64,000 bases of DNA from Gemmatimonadota bacterium (GTDB lineage: Bacteria; Latescibacterota; UBA2968; UBA8231). The translations under genes were made by a program, and so were the position numbers. Shown here piece after piece: positions 24,530-32,519 of this stretch; position 1 is the stretch's first letter, and every line of letters starts with the position of its first letter. Under the pieces are notes generated by a model. It searched no databases. It was not told the DNA's origin and saw only the letters and a list, made by a program, of their open reading frames with translations. The stretch spans positions 39,637-103,636 of the forward strand of contig VXOR01000106.1 in the NCBI GenBank assembly GCA_009840005.1. Direction: 5' to 3'.

Positions 24530-27500
24530 CTACCCCTCGGCCTTGAGAGCCGCCAGCAGGGGGCGGCGCAGGGCCGAGTGACTGGCGACTGCACACGCCA
24601 ACAGGCCAGCGGCGAAAACCAAGCCGAGCGAGACGCCCAGCGAGGCCCAAGGCAAGGGCGTGGGGTCGAAGAGGCGTGGGGCCACGGCGATGAGGGCGGC
24701 GACGCTGCCTATTCCCTCGCCCGCTAGCAGGAGGAAGCCGTGCTCGTAGAGCAGCATCGCCCCTAGGCGGGCGCGGCGAAAGCCGCAGGCGCTCAAGGCC
24801 GCCAACTCGCCACTGCGCTCAAGGACATTGCGCAGGATGAGGATCCCCAAACCGAGAGTTCCCAAGAGCAGCCCGAGCAAGCCCAGCGTCTGAAAGGTTG
24901 CCAGATACGTGTTTTCGACAGCGCGAAAGCCTCGAAGGCGCTCGGTGCTCAAGGTGGCGTCGAGGCCGTAGGCTGCCAACTCCCTTTCGAGCGCGGCGGC
25001 GACGGCGGATGGTTGTTCTGTTTCGACTAGGAAGTAGCCGTAGCCTTCGCGCTCGGGGAAGTGCGCGGCGAAGCGATCCTCGGCAATGAGCAACTCGCTC
25101 TGGAACAGACTGCCGTCCAACAGGCCGACCAGCCGCACGGCCACACCCTCCGCAATTGGGATGTCATCGCCCAGCCGCTTGTGCAAAATCCACTGCGCTG
25201 AATTAAAGTCGCCGATGGCCGGGATGATACCTGGTCCCAAATCGCGCTGGAGCAATCGCCAAGGATTGGCGCGCTCGTCCGGCGTTAGGGCGAGCGTCTG
25301 CCGGAAGGGCAAGCCGCCGCGTTGGATGAACTCGGTTGGTGCGCCGAGGACGCGCGGAGTCTGGGGTATGTAGAGGTTGAGACAGCTCACGTCGTCGCCG
25401 GGCAGGACGTGGAAGGGGAAAAAGCGCGCGGTGCCCAAGTCTGTTGACAATCCCAACTCGAAGCGGCCGTCCGCACTGTTGAGGTCTTGGTGCAGGGGAA
25501 TTTCTGCCTCGGCGACGAGGGAGAAACCGCCCGTGCCCGGATCGTCTGACCACTCGACTTGTCGGTGTGCCCCAGCAGCGACGATGACAAAGGTGGCGCA
25601 GGCGACGAGGGAGGTGCAGAGGGTGCTGCGGCTGGGCTTGCGGGTGCTGTTGAGGAGGCCCAAGCCGAGGCTGGAGCTGAGGCGGCTCGTTGTTGGAGCG
25701 CGCAACCATACTGCGAACAGGGCCAATAGCGCCAACAGGGCCGCGGTGCCGCTGCCTAAGAAAAGCGCGGCGGCCGTTGCTGCGTCGGCCATACTGGCGA
25801 GGACGCTTAAGGTGAGAGCTATAACCAAACCGAGCGCGGCGAGGATGGTACTGCGACGGCGCGGGCGCTGCGCTGCGGTGTCGATGGTACCAGCGAGTAG
25901 GGCGCGGACGGGCAGCCGATGGAAGCGCAGCACGGTGCGCCACAGCGCCAGCGAGACCAGCAGTAAGGTGGATAGATAACCCACCGCCAGACTGAGCCCG
26001 CTAACGTGGAGTGAGAGAAAGGGCGTGCCGATAGCCTCCAACCACAAAGTATGCAAGCCGACCAGCATCAGATAGGCGTAGAGGGGGGCACCGGCTAGGC
26101 CGAGTAGCCCGCCCAGTGCGGCCAAGGCAATGCCCTCGCCTAAGAAGCGTCGGCCCACCGCGGCGAGTGGGTAGCCGGTGGCGAGCAGTAGTCCTGCTTC
26201 GTGCGTGCGTTGTTCGAGGCCGAACTTGCACAGCAGAACTACTAATAATGCAGCCGCGGCAATGAGGAAGAGGCTGAAGCCGATGAAGAGGCCGCTGAAG
26301 TCCGTGGCTCCGGCCGCGGCCCGCAGGGCTTCTTGGCGGACGGGGCGCAAGGAGAAGCCGGCCGCTGTCGGAGAGAGGCGATCCACTAGGTCTTGGCGCA
26401 AGTTCTGGTAGTAAGTGGGTGAGGACGGATAAAAGCGGATGGCGGTCAGTGCGCCGTGGCGGCTGCCCCATAGGCGCTGGCCCGTATGGGCGGCGACGAA
26501 GGCTTTGGGTGCGGCCCCGTACTGATCCCAGTAGGCTTCGTCCTGCGGGCGGATTTGTCCCATGTCGATGGGGAAGGGCGCATCCCAGGCAGTTATATCG
26601 TCTTCTTCCTGCAACCCCGGATATTTGGGCGTCAGAGTCGGATCAATGGCTAAGCCGCGCATCTGCACAATCCCTTGGAGATGGAAGTGGGCCTGCTCGG
26701 TCTGGAGTTCATGGCGCGGGCCGACGACGTAATAGGTCAGGGAGATCGAATCACCGGGATCTGCGGCCAGTTCTTGAGTCGTCCAAGCATCTAGGTAGAG
26801 AGCGTCTTCGGCGAGAGGCGGCGCGGGCCGTCCGTCGGCGAGGTAGAGGCCGGTGGGATCGTCGAGGGAGGTAACGGTTGAGTAGGGGACTTGGCGACCG
26901 TTGCCTTCAATGGCGTTGGCCAGATAGGTCGAGAAGGTCGCGGTTTTGAGTTGTTGGGCGGCGGCGCTGGCCAAGGCGGCAGTGCGAATCGAGTCGCCGA
27001 GGACGAAGCGAGTGCTGGTGAGCTCGATGTAGTTGGAGTGCAATGCGAGGTCCAGCTTGCGGTCGGCGAGAGTCAGGTGTTGGTCGAGGGCTTGTTGCAG
27101 GTCTTGGTGTTGACTGTCGGGCGCGGCGATGAGTAGGGCGTTGACGCGATCCTGTTGGTCGAGCGTGCGCTGGAGGACTTGGAGGTCGAGGTAGGCGTTG
27201 AGCGGCAGATGCTGCTGCAGTCGCAGGCCGAAGCGCCCTGCCCCGCTGTCGGGCAAGACGCCAGTGAGCACCACGCGCAGGGTGGTGACGAGATCGTCGG
27301 TGGCGCGGCGGCCAAAGAGGGATTCGCGGTAGGTTGGGCTGGGGCGCTCCAGCGAAAGTAAAACCGCGTCGCCTAGTTCAAGGCCGAGGGCGCGTTGCAG
27401 CGAGGTGCTGACGACGAGCGCGGGAAACGGCTGGCCGGGCGTTGGCTTCGACGACTCGACTGGCTTCGACGGTGAGCTCAGCCGAACCGAGCTCGCCGAA

Positions 27501-27880
27501 GTCCTGAGCTCAGCCGAAGGTTCGAGGGCGTCGCGCAAGATGGGGCCGCTTTCGGGAAAGAGTGCGGCGAAGCGGGCGTCGATGCCTTGGATCTGTACGC
27601 CAGCGGCGAGCGCTTGGGTTTTGGCGTGGCGGGCGCTGCCGTTGAGGAGGATGGCGGGCGCGTGGCCCATAGGCAACTCGGTGGTCAGGTCGCTACGGAA
27701 GAAGTGCGCGGCGAGCAGTGCGTAGTCGATGCGACCTAAGCGCTCTAAAGCCAAGTCGCGCAGACTGCCGCGCATGGAGTCGCCGACTAGGAGTGCGCCG
27801 GTCAGGGCGGTTGTGGCGACAGCGGTCCCCAGCAACAATCCTAGGTGAACCCGCCAGTAGTAGATTAGGCTTCGACGCAC
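24530..27880 (-). CDS. ABC transporter permease with FtsX domains
   Basis: I start it at GTG 27880 (VRRSLIYYWRVHLGLLLGTAVAT), which overlaps the end of the ATPase gene by 16 bp and gives a first transmembrane helix at once; the longer reading to 28096 is out-of-frame ATPase sequence. Predicted 1116 residues. An N-terminal membrane helix and large periplasmic domain, then a first FtsX block (about 545-720), another membrane cluster, a second periplasmic region, and a final FtsX block (TLGLLGLLLGTLGLGILILR; LAALSACGFRRARLGAMLL). This is the double-length permease arrangement of the LolCE/MacB/YbbP superfamily, exporting lipoproteins, lipids or drugs across the periplasm. A palindromic element inserts 20-odd residues near position 120-145. 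Confidence 0.85.
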   Translation of the reverse strand: MRRSLIYYWRVHLGLLLGTAVATTALTGALLVGDSMRGSLRDLALERLGRIDYALLAAHFFRSDLTTELPMGHAPAILLNGSARHAKTQALAAGVQIQGIDARFAALFPESGPILRDALEPSAELRTSASSVRLSSPSKPVESSKPTPGQPFPALVVSTSLQRALGLELGDAVLLSLERPSPTYRESLFGRRATDDLVTTLRVVLTGVLPDSGAGRFGLRLQQHLPLNAYLDLQVLQRTLDQQDRVNALLIAAPDSQHQDLQQALDQHLTLADRKLDLALHSNYIELTSTRFVLGDSIRTAALASAAAQQLKTATFSTYLANAIEGNGRQVPYSTVTSLDDPTGLYLADGRPAPPLAEDALYLDAWTTQELAADPGDSISLTYYVVGPRHELQTEQAHFHLQGIVQMRGLAIDPTLTPKYPGLQEEDDITAWDAPFPIDMGQIRPQDEAYWDQYGAAPKAFVAAHTGQRLWGSRHGALTAIRFYPSSPTYYQNLRQDLVDRLSPTAAGFSLRPVRQEALRAAAGATDFSGLFIGFSLFLIAAAALLVVLLCKFGLEQRTHEAGLLLATGYPLAAVGRRFLGEGIALAALGGLLGLAGAPLYAYLMLVGLHTLWLEAIGTPFLSLHVSGLSLAVGYLSTLLLVSLALWRTVLRFHRLPVRALLAGTIDTAAQRPRRRSTILAALGLVIALTLSVLASMADAATAAALFLGSGTAALLALLALFAVWLRAPTTSRLSSSLGLGLLNSTRKPSRSTLCTSLVACATFVIVAAGAHRQVEWSDDPGTGGFSLVAEAEIPLHQDLNSADGRFELGLSTDLGTARFFPFHVLPGDDVSCLNLYIPQTPRVLGAPTEFIQRGGLPFRQTLALTPDERANPWRLLQRDLGPGIIPAIGDFNSAQWILHKRLGDDIPIAEGVAVRLVGLLDGSLFQSELLIAEDRFAAHFPEREGYGYFLVETEQPSAVAAALERELAAYGLDATLSTERLRGFRAVENTYLATFQTLGLLGLLLGTLGLGILILRNVLERSGELAALSACGFRRARLGAMLLYEHGFLLLAGEGIGSVAALIAVAPRLFDPTPLPWASLGVSLGLVFAAGLLACAVASHSALRRPLLAALKAEG
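27445..27520. repeat. In-gene palindromic element, copy B
   Basis: About 76 bp inside the ABC permease gene. Read on the coding (minus) strand it adds SAELRTSASSV then RLSSPSKPVESSKP without a stop. It holds several nested inverted repeats: cttcgac/gtcgaag, gagctcagccgaa and its complement. Nearly identical to copy C at 28194-28269. Confidence 0.9.
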
Positions 27881-28617
27881 GTCCCCTCGCGCAAGAGCAG
27901 GCGGCGGTCGCAGCGCGCCGCTAGCTCGAGGTCGTGGGTTGCAATGACGAGGGCAGCTTGCTCGGCGCGGTGGAGTGTGAAGAGCAGGTCGGCAACGGTG
28001 GTGGCCATCTGGCGGTCGAGGCTGCCGGTAGGCTCGTCGCAGAGCAAGAGGTCGGGCTGGTTGATCAAGGCACGCGCCACGGCCACGCGCTGGCACTCGC
28101 CGCCGGACAGTTCAGCGGGGCGGTGGTGCAGACGTTCTGCTAGGCCGACGGCGGTTAAAAGGTCGTGGGCGCGCTCGCGTCGGTCGGCTTGGGGCTTCGA
28201 CGGCTCGGCTGGCTTCGACGGTGAGCTCAGCCGAACCGAGCTCGCCGAACGCCTGAGCTCAGCCGAAGGAAAGGCGAGGGTGGGGATTAGGGCGTTTTCG
28301 AGGGCTGAGTACTGAGGTAACAGGTGGTGGTTTTGGAAGACGAAGCCGATGTGCTGGTTGCGGAAGCGGGCGAGTTGCGGTTCGGGGAGGGCTAGTGGGT
28401 CTTGGCCACTGATGGCGATTTGGCCGGAGGTTGGGGGTTCGAGGGTGCCGAGCAGGTGCAGCAAGGTGCTTTTGCCCGAGCCGGACGGACCGATAAGCGC
28501 TAGGGACTGGCCCACCTCGGCACGCAGCGAAACGCCGCGCAGCACTTCGACGGTCTGGTCGCCGAGGGCAAAGTGCTTGCAGGCGTCGGCTACTTCGAGG
28601 GCCGGGGCTGCGTTCAT
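27865..28617 (-). CDS. LolD/MacB-type ABC transporter ATPase
   Basis: Predicted 250 residues. Walker A GPSGSGKST (about 43-51), Q-loop VFQNHHLLP, signature LSGGECQRVAVARAL, Walker B LLLCDEPTGSLD and H-loop VIATHDLE are all present, so it should be active. It powers the permease encoded directly downstream. LolD proteins are usually about 225-235 residues; the excess is explained by the palindromic insertion between ENALIPTLAF and RRERAHDLLTAVGL, in a loop of the helical subdomain. Its start codon overlaps the thioesterase stop (ATGA). Confidence 0.93.
   Translation of the reverse strand: MNAAPALEVADACKHFALGDQTVEVLRGVSLRAEVGQSLALIGPSGSGKSTLLHLLGTLEPPTSGQIAISGQDPLALPEPQLARFRNQHIGFVFQNHHLLPQYSALENALIPTLAFPSAELRRSASSVRLSSPSKPAEPSKPQADRRERAHDLLTAVGLAERLHHRPAELSGGECQRVAVARALINQPDLLLCDEPTGSLDRQMATTVADLLFTLHRAEQAALVIATHDLELAARCDRRLLLREGTCVEA
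28194..28269. repeat. In-gene palindromic element, copy C
   Basis: About 76 bp inside the ATPase gene, differing from copy B by a few substitutions. On the coding strand it adds SAELRRSASSV and RLSSPSKPAEPSKP. The surrounding LolD-like sequence is continuous without it. Confidence 0.92.
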
Positions 28618-29081
28618 GGGACTTCGGCGAGCTCGGTTCGGCTGAGCTCACCGTCGAAGCCAGTCGAGTCGTGAGCCGCCAGTTTGCGGGTAATAAAGTC
28701 TGGGATGGGGATGGCGCGGATGGCCTCGCCCGGATTGCAGACGCAGCAGGCGATCTTGAGGCGGCCTTGGGCTATCTGCTTGCCGCCGCAGTGGAAGTCG
28801 AAGCGAAAGCTGAGGGATTTCTCGCCTTGCTTTTCGAGGTGTACATGGATGTCGAGGATATCTTCGAAGGAGACGGGGCGGAAGTACTCGCATTCGGCGG
28901 TGAGGCGAGGCCAGCTAATGATGTCGCCGTCGCATTCGCTGTGGACACTCAGGCCGAGGCTGCGCCAGCAGGCGTGCTCGGCGGCTTCCATGAAGACGAA
29001 AAAGCGGGCAAAGTGGACGATGCCAGCCTGATCGGTATCGGCCCACTCGACGCGGCGGCGGGTGCGGAATTCGACGGACAC
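28614..29081 (-). CDS. Hot-dog fold acyl-CoA thioesterase (YbgC/4-HBT type)
   Basis: Predicted 155 residues. The 4-hydroxybenzoyl-CoA thioesterase motif is clear: VEWADTDQAGIVHFARFFVF, with the catalytic Asp, followed by ECEYFRPVSFEDILDIHVHL. It should hydrolyse acyl-CoA or acyl-ACP; family members near Tol-Pal or envelope genes act on membrane lipids. The natural C-terminus ends about at ITRKLAAH; the last 18 residues (DSTGFDGELSRTELAEVP) come from a palindromic element that runs up to the shared ATGA with the ATPase gene. Coupled with the ABC transporter, it may supply or trim a lipid substrate (inference). Confidence 0.88.
   Translation of the reverse strand: MSVEFRTRRRVEWADTDQAGIVHFARFFVFMEAAEHACWRSLGLSVHSECDGDIISWPRLTAECEYFRPVSFEDILDIHVHLEKQGEKSLSFRFDFHCGGKQIAQGRLKIACCVCNPGEAIRAIPIPDFITRKLAAHDSTGFDGELSRTELAEVP
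28621..28671. repeat. In-gene palindromic element, copy D
   Basis: About 51 bp at the 3' end of the thioesterase gene, in opposite orientation to copies B and C (acttcggcgagctcggttcg, then gctgagctcaccgtcgaagc). It replaces the gene's own end and encodes STGFDGELSRTELAEV; its left end lies four bases from the ATPase start codon. Confidence 0.88.
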
Positions 29082-29082
29082 G

Positions 29083-29553
29083 TCAGTTGCCGGGCCGGAA
29101 GAAGGTGACTAGGCAGCCGCCCATAGCGGCCAAGACGATGCCGAGGACAAAGGGCCAGCGCACGGCTGCCCAGCCGCCAGCGGGCGGATGCGACAGCACG
29201 GCGACGACCGCGTTGACGATGGGAGCACCGGCAAAGACGATGGACATGACCACGGCCGGCGTCCCCTTGGCTCCAAAGGCGAGGAGGACGCCTAGCGCAC
29301 CGATGGCGCCGGCGATACCGGCGGCGGTGGACCAGAAGACGCCCTTGGTCGGGTAGATCCAGCTTGCGCCATTGTAGGCTAGGACGATCAGCGATCCGAA
29401 GACTGCGGTAAGCAAATAGGCCAAGCCGACGAAGAGGAAGGCTTTGTAGCGGCCGTTTACTGGGTCGGCCATGGCGATCTGGCCGGTGTGCAGCAGGACG
29501 CCGTAGAGGCCCCAACAAGAGACAGTGAGAAGAGCAAAGACGAGCCAAGTCAT
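29083..29553 (-). CDS. EamA/DMT-like small membrane protein
   Basis: Predicted 156 residues, five hydrophobic helices (WLVFALLTVSCWGLYGVLL, FLFVGLAYLLTAVFGSLIVL, GIAGAIGALGVLLAFGAK, VVMSIVFAGAPIVNAVVAVL, PFVLGIVLAAMGGCLVTFF). The spacing and the AFGAKGTPAVVMSIVFAGAPIVN segment resemble half of an EamA/drug-metabolite transporter (usually ten helices), so it may work as a dimer. Its stop lies one base from the thioesterase start, placing it at the head of the thioesterase-ABC operon. Substrate unknown. Confidence 0.7.
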   Translation of the reverse strand: MTWLVFALLTVSCWGLYGVLLHTGQIAMADPVNGRYKAFLFVGLAYLLTAVFGSLIVLAYNGASWIYPTKGVFWSTAAGIAGAIGALGVLLAFGAKGTPAVVMSIVFAGAPIVNAVVAVLSHPPAGGWAAVRWPFVLGIVLAAMGGCLVTFFRPGN

Positions 29554-29645
29554 GGGGATAATCCTTTACTTTGCGGATATGGACGAACTGATCAAAAAAC
29601 CGGTGCAATCATCGCCGATGCGCTCGGCACAACGCCAGTAATGCT

Positions 29646-29975
29646 TTAGTTTTGGGAGTAAGTCAAATTTGCAGGTCTTATCTTTGCAAGTTCGTCTTTC
29701 ATACACTGCTCTACACGCCACAAATCACAAGCTTGTTGCAGGCGCAACCAGAGCCCAGGACCGTTGCCGACGAGTTTTCCTATTCTGAGTGCCATTTCTG
29801 TTGTAATCGGATGCGTACAAGCCAAAACGCGATGCAATTGTTGACGCGAAATACCGAGTCGTCGAGCCGCTTCGCTGACCGATAACTCAAGCGATGGCAA
29901 TACATCTTCACGCAGAATCTCACCCGGATGGACAGGCGCACGCTTCAACGGACGGTTGACGAAATATTCGGCCAT
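29646..29975 (-). CDS. higA: HigA-type antitoxin (second HigBA system)
   Basis: Predicted 109 residues from ATG 29975; the longer frame to 30119 runs into higB. Starts NRPLKRAPVHPGEILREDVL, then the HTH region LSVSEAARRLGISRQQLHRV and TTEMALRIGKLVGNGPGLWL, all typical of HigA. The gene follows its toxin by 7 bp. It is clearly different from the HigA at 15390. It should bind the palindromic operator in the promoter at 30266-30284. Confidence 0.92.
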   Translation of the reverse strand: MAEYFVNRPLKRAPVHPGEILREDVLPSLELSVSEAARRLGISRQQLHRVLACTHPITTEMALRIGKLVGNGPGLWLRLQQACDLWRVEQCMKDELAKIRPANLTYSQN

Positions 29976-29982
29976 TGTCACC

Positions 29983-30252
29983 TCAATGATATTGCTCAAG
30001 ATTGACCCTGAAGGCATCACCATTTTGCCATTCGAACGTGATACACCACGGGCCGTTGACGTGAATACTATAACGTTTGGGTACCCCTTGCAGACCGTGA
30101 AAGTTAAACCCCGGTACATTCAAGTCTGTCAATGATTCCGCATGATCGAGAACTTCCAAACGACGTAAGCAACGTCTTTGCAAATCCGAACAGCGGCTGT
30201 GACCCCGTTCAAAAAGTTCGACAAGCCCTTTATGCTTGAAACTTGCGATCAT
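29983..30252 (-). CDS. higB: HigB-type toxin (second HigBA system)
   Basis: Predicted 89 residues: MIASFKHKGLVELFERGHS, then LTDLNVPGFNFHGLQG, KRYSIHVNGPWCITFEW, and a C-terminal FRVNLEQYH. This is the RelE-fold HigB layout with the usual RYSI-VN-W core and terminal His. Predicted to cleave translated mRNA. It is preceded by a near-consensus promoter whose spacer carries the operator. Confidence 0.92.
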   Translation of the reverse strand: MIASFKHKGLVELFERGHSRCSDLQRRCLRRLEVLDHAESLTDLNVPGFNFHGLQGVPKRYSIHVNGPWCITFEWQNGDAFRVNLEQYH

Positions 30253-30263
30253 TTGTATTTGTT

Positions 30264-30291
30264 AATGTAACAGATTTTGTTACACTGTCAA
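30264..30291 (-). promoter_or_regulatory. HigBA promoter with embedded palindromic operator
   Basis: On the minus strand TTGACA (30291-30286) and TACATT (30269-30264) are spaced by 16 bp. Between and overlapping them lies TGTAACA-5 bp-TGTTACA (30266-30284), a perfect 7-bp inverted repeat. A repressor bound there would block RNA polymerase, the expected autoregulation by HigA. Confidence 0.65.
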
Positions 30292-30333
30292 CAACTCTTA
30301 ACGGACCTCACGCGGCACCTCTATTAGGGCCCA

Positions 30334-30368
30334 CGTGTGGAGAGAGGCTTCCTGCTTCTCTCCACGCG
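30334..30368. terminator. Hairpin downstream of the PurA-family gene
   Basis: gtggagaga and tctctccac form a 9-bp stem (12 bp with one mismatch) around an 11-nt loop, eight bases beyond the stop codon of the minus-strand gene at 30376. No T-tract is clear. It would separate that gene from the HigBA operon. Confidence 0.5.
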
Positions 30369-30375
30369 CAGCAGG

Positions 30376-31413
30376 CTAGTCGCTGTCGAGAGATCCATTG
30401 ATAGCGATGAGGTTCTCGAAATGTACGCCACAATCGCAGAGCGATACGGGAATGTTGAATCGCGTCTCCAGTTCGTCGATGAGGCGTCGGACGGGTGCGG
30501 TCAATGCGCTGCGGTGGCGTGCGCCGGCGACCTCGGGGTCAAGGTGGTCGCAGAAGGTCAGGGCCAATTGGGTGGGACCGTTGAGTAGGACGGCCGTTTC
30601 CAAATGTGGATAGGAGATGCCCGAGGCTTTGCGCCGTCGTCGCCCGGTTGTCACGCCGTATTCGGCGATGCCTCGGCGGTCTTCCTCCGCTGATGTCAAT
30701 TGCAGCGGTAGGGGACCAGTGCCGACGCGGCTAGGCAGTGCTTTGACCACCAAGCAGACTTCTGCGATGTGGCGCCAGTTGAGTCCGACGTCATCGGCAA
30801 AGGCCGCGGTGGTGCAGTTGTCCGAGGTGCAGTCGGGATAGTCATCGCTCAGGGCTAGCGACAGGTGGGTGCCTTGGCTGCCTTCGACGACGATGGTTTC
30901 ACCGCGTAGGCAACTCTCGTTGAGCTCACGGGCGACGTCGGTGGTGTAATCCGCGAGGATGTGCTCGTCGCGGGCTTGGCGCGCTTGGCGCAGGGCGAAT
31001 TCAGCGCGGGCGACGCCACTGCCGCTGGCGGTGGTGCCGTGTTCCTGCAGAAAGACGTCGGCCGCTTCGCGTTGGCGGTACTCGGGCAGGATCAGCGGGC
31101 AGCGGTAATCGACGCGGGTCCGCTCGCGCAGCCCATAGTTAGGGTCTAGCTGGTCGAGTTCGGCGAAGAACTGCTCGGGATCGACGGCGACGCCGCTGCC
31201 GACGCGCAGTTGCGTGTCGGGGTGGAGAAAGCCGCAGGGTAGCTGCCGGGTGCGGATTTCGCTGCCGTCGGCAAAGAGGATACTGTGCCCGGCGTTGGTG
31301 CCGATTCCGGCTCGGACGCTGTAGGCAGCTTGGTGTTTTTGCGCGAGAAAGGCGGCGACCTTGCCTTTACCCGAATCGCCCCAGAAGGCGTCAACGACGA
31401 TGATGGCGCTCAT
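30376..31413 (-). CDS. Compact PurA/PurZ-family adenylosuccinate synthetase-like enzyme
   Basis: Start at ATG 31413 (MSAIIVVDAFWGDSGKGKV); 345 residues, like archaeal PurA or phage PurZ and about 85 shorter than standard bacterial PurA. The GTP loop reads WGDSGKGK instead of WGDEGKGK: the catalytic Asp is kept, the next Glu is Ser. Also visible are RAGIGTNAGHSI, EGSQGTHLSL, YPDCTSDNCTTAAFADDVGL (a pattern I recall from PurZ and archaeal-type enzymes), and LTFCDHLDPE near the C-terminus. The family joins aspartate to IMP or, in PurZ, to dGMP. A true PurZ has Ser at the Asp position, so this is not a canonical PurZ. Divergent from a LysR regulator. Substrate uncertain. Confidence 0.75.
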   Translation of the reverse strand: MSAIIVVDAFWGDSGKGKVAAFLAQKHQAAYSVRAGIGTNAGHSILFADGSEIRTRQLPCGFLHPDTQLRVGSGVAVDPEQFFAELDQLDPNYGLRERTRVDYRCPLILPEYRQREAADVFLQEHGTTASGSGVARAEFALRQARQARDEHILADYTTDVARELNESCLRGETIVVEGSQGTHLSLALSDDYPDCTSDNCTTAAFADDVGLNWRHIAEVCLVVKALPSRVGTGPLPLQLTSAEEDRRGIAEYGVTTGRRRRKASGISYPHLETAVLLNGPTQLALTFCDHLDPEVAGARHRSALTAPVRRLIDELETRFNIPVSLCDCGVHFENLIAINGSLDSD

Positions 31414-31532
31414 GGCGCTTCTCCTTTTAAAGAGTGAATTGGTTGACGCTTCTGACGATAAGCGAAATTGTAGCATAATAAAAATTTATATATCTTATTC
31501 TTAGGATAATTGATATAAATAAAGGATTCCGA
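31414..31532. promoter_or_regulatory. Divergent promoter region with LysR-type dyad candidates
   Basis: The gap between the PurA-family gene (minus) and the LysR gene (plus) is AT-rich in its right half. It contains atttatatatc (about 31485-31495) and gatataaat (about 31515-31523) as imperfect inverted arms, with cttattcttaggataa between them. LysR proteins usually bind such dyads and control the divergent neighbour. Confidence 0.45.
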
Positions 31533-32426
31533 ATGGATCTCTACCAATTGCGCAGTTTCTGCGAAATCGTCCGCGAGCAGAGCTTTACGCGGGCGGCCGA
31601 CAAACTCTTTCTGACGCAGCCGGCCATCAGCCTCCAGATCAAGGCATTGGAGAACGAACTGGACGCGGTCCTGCTCGAGCGCAATCGGCGGCAGCTTCGT
31701 CTGACGCCGGCCGGTGAGATTCTCTTTGCTCATGCGAAGGCGGTTCTCTCCCGGCTGGAGAAAGCGCGCGACGATATTGCGGCGCTCAAGCAGGTCTTGC
31801 GTGGGCGGCTGGCAATCGGGACTAGCGATACCAACTGCACCTATGTTTTGCCCAACGTGCTCGCCGAGTTTCGCGCTCGCTACCCGGCGGTCGAGTTGGC
31901 CATCCGCAATCGCATGTCGCCGGAGGTGAGCAACCTAGTGCTCAACGACGAAGTGGAGTTTGGGTTGGCGACATTGCCGGTCAAGCACCGCGACTTGGTC
32001 AGTGAGTCGCTTTTCGAGCGGCGGGATGTACTCATTTGTCCTCCGGACCACGCGCTGGGCAAAAGGCGCAGAATAGGGCTCAAACAGCTTGCCGAATATC
32101 CGTTTCTGGTCTTGGAACGCGGGAGCACTAGCCGGCAGTTGCTCGACGAGGTTTTTCAACGGCAGGGCTTGGCGTTGCAGGTCGAGATGACGCTCGGCGG
32201 GATCGAGATTATCAAGCGCTACGTGGAGATTGGATTGGGTATTGCGCTGGTGCCGGAGGTGGCGGTGGAAGCAGAAGTCGCCGCAGGGAAAGTACGCGCT
32301 ATACAGGTCAATGGATTGGCCAAACGCCGAATAGGCCTAATCGAGCACCGGCAGCGACGGCGTTCGCCGGCGACGGAGGCTTTCTTGGCGCTGTTGCGCG
32401 AATTTGTCGCCGCCGGGAAGATCTGA
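31533..32426 (+). CDS. LysR-family transcriptional regulator
   Basis: Predicted 297 residues. The N-terminal winged helix-turn-helix is classic (MDLYQLRSFCEIVREQSFTR, AADKLFLTQPAISLQIKALE), followed by a coiled linker (about 60-90) and a periplasmic-binding-like effector domain (GRLAIGTSDTNCTYVLPNVL; GIEIIKRYVEIGLGIALVPE). Similar to the CysB/CbbR-like branch. It is divergent from the PurA-family gene and probably controls it and itself in response to a small ligand, which the sequence does not reveal. Confidence 0.93.
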   Translation: MDLYQLRSFCEIVREQSFTRAADKLFLTQPAISLQIKALENELDAVLLERNRRQLRLTPAGEILFAHAKAVLSRLEKARDDIAALKQVLRGRLAIGTSDTNCTYVLPNVLAEFRARYPAVELAIRNRMSPEVSNLVLNDEVEFGLATLPVKHRDLVSESLFERRDVLICPPDHALGKRRRIGLKQLAEYPFLVLERGSTSRQLLDEVFQRQGLALQVEMTLGGIEIIKRYVEIGLGIALVPEVAVEAEVAAGKVRAIQVNGLAKRRIGLIEHRQRRRSPATEAFLALLREFVAAGKI

Positions 32427-32519
32427 GCGCAAAGTCTCATCGCCGAAGCGCAGCGCGCTGCCCGATGAATTCACCGTGGCATGGAGCGGGTCGGCGACAA
32501 ATTGATCGAGCGCGTCGAG

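Noticed and set aside
24530..28096. Longer N-terminus of the ABC permease (up to 28096)
   Set aside because: The extra ~72 residues are Arg/Pro-rich out-of-frame ATPase sequence; GTG 27880 fits the first membrane helix and operon overlap.
30376..31413. Naming the gene purZ
   Set aside because: Canonical PurZ replaces the catalytic Asp of the GTP loop with Ser; here Asp is retained, so the name would overstate the evidence.
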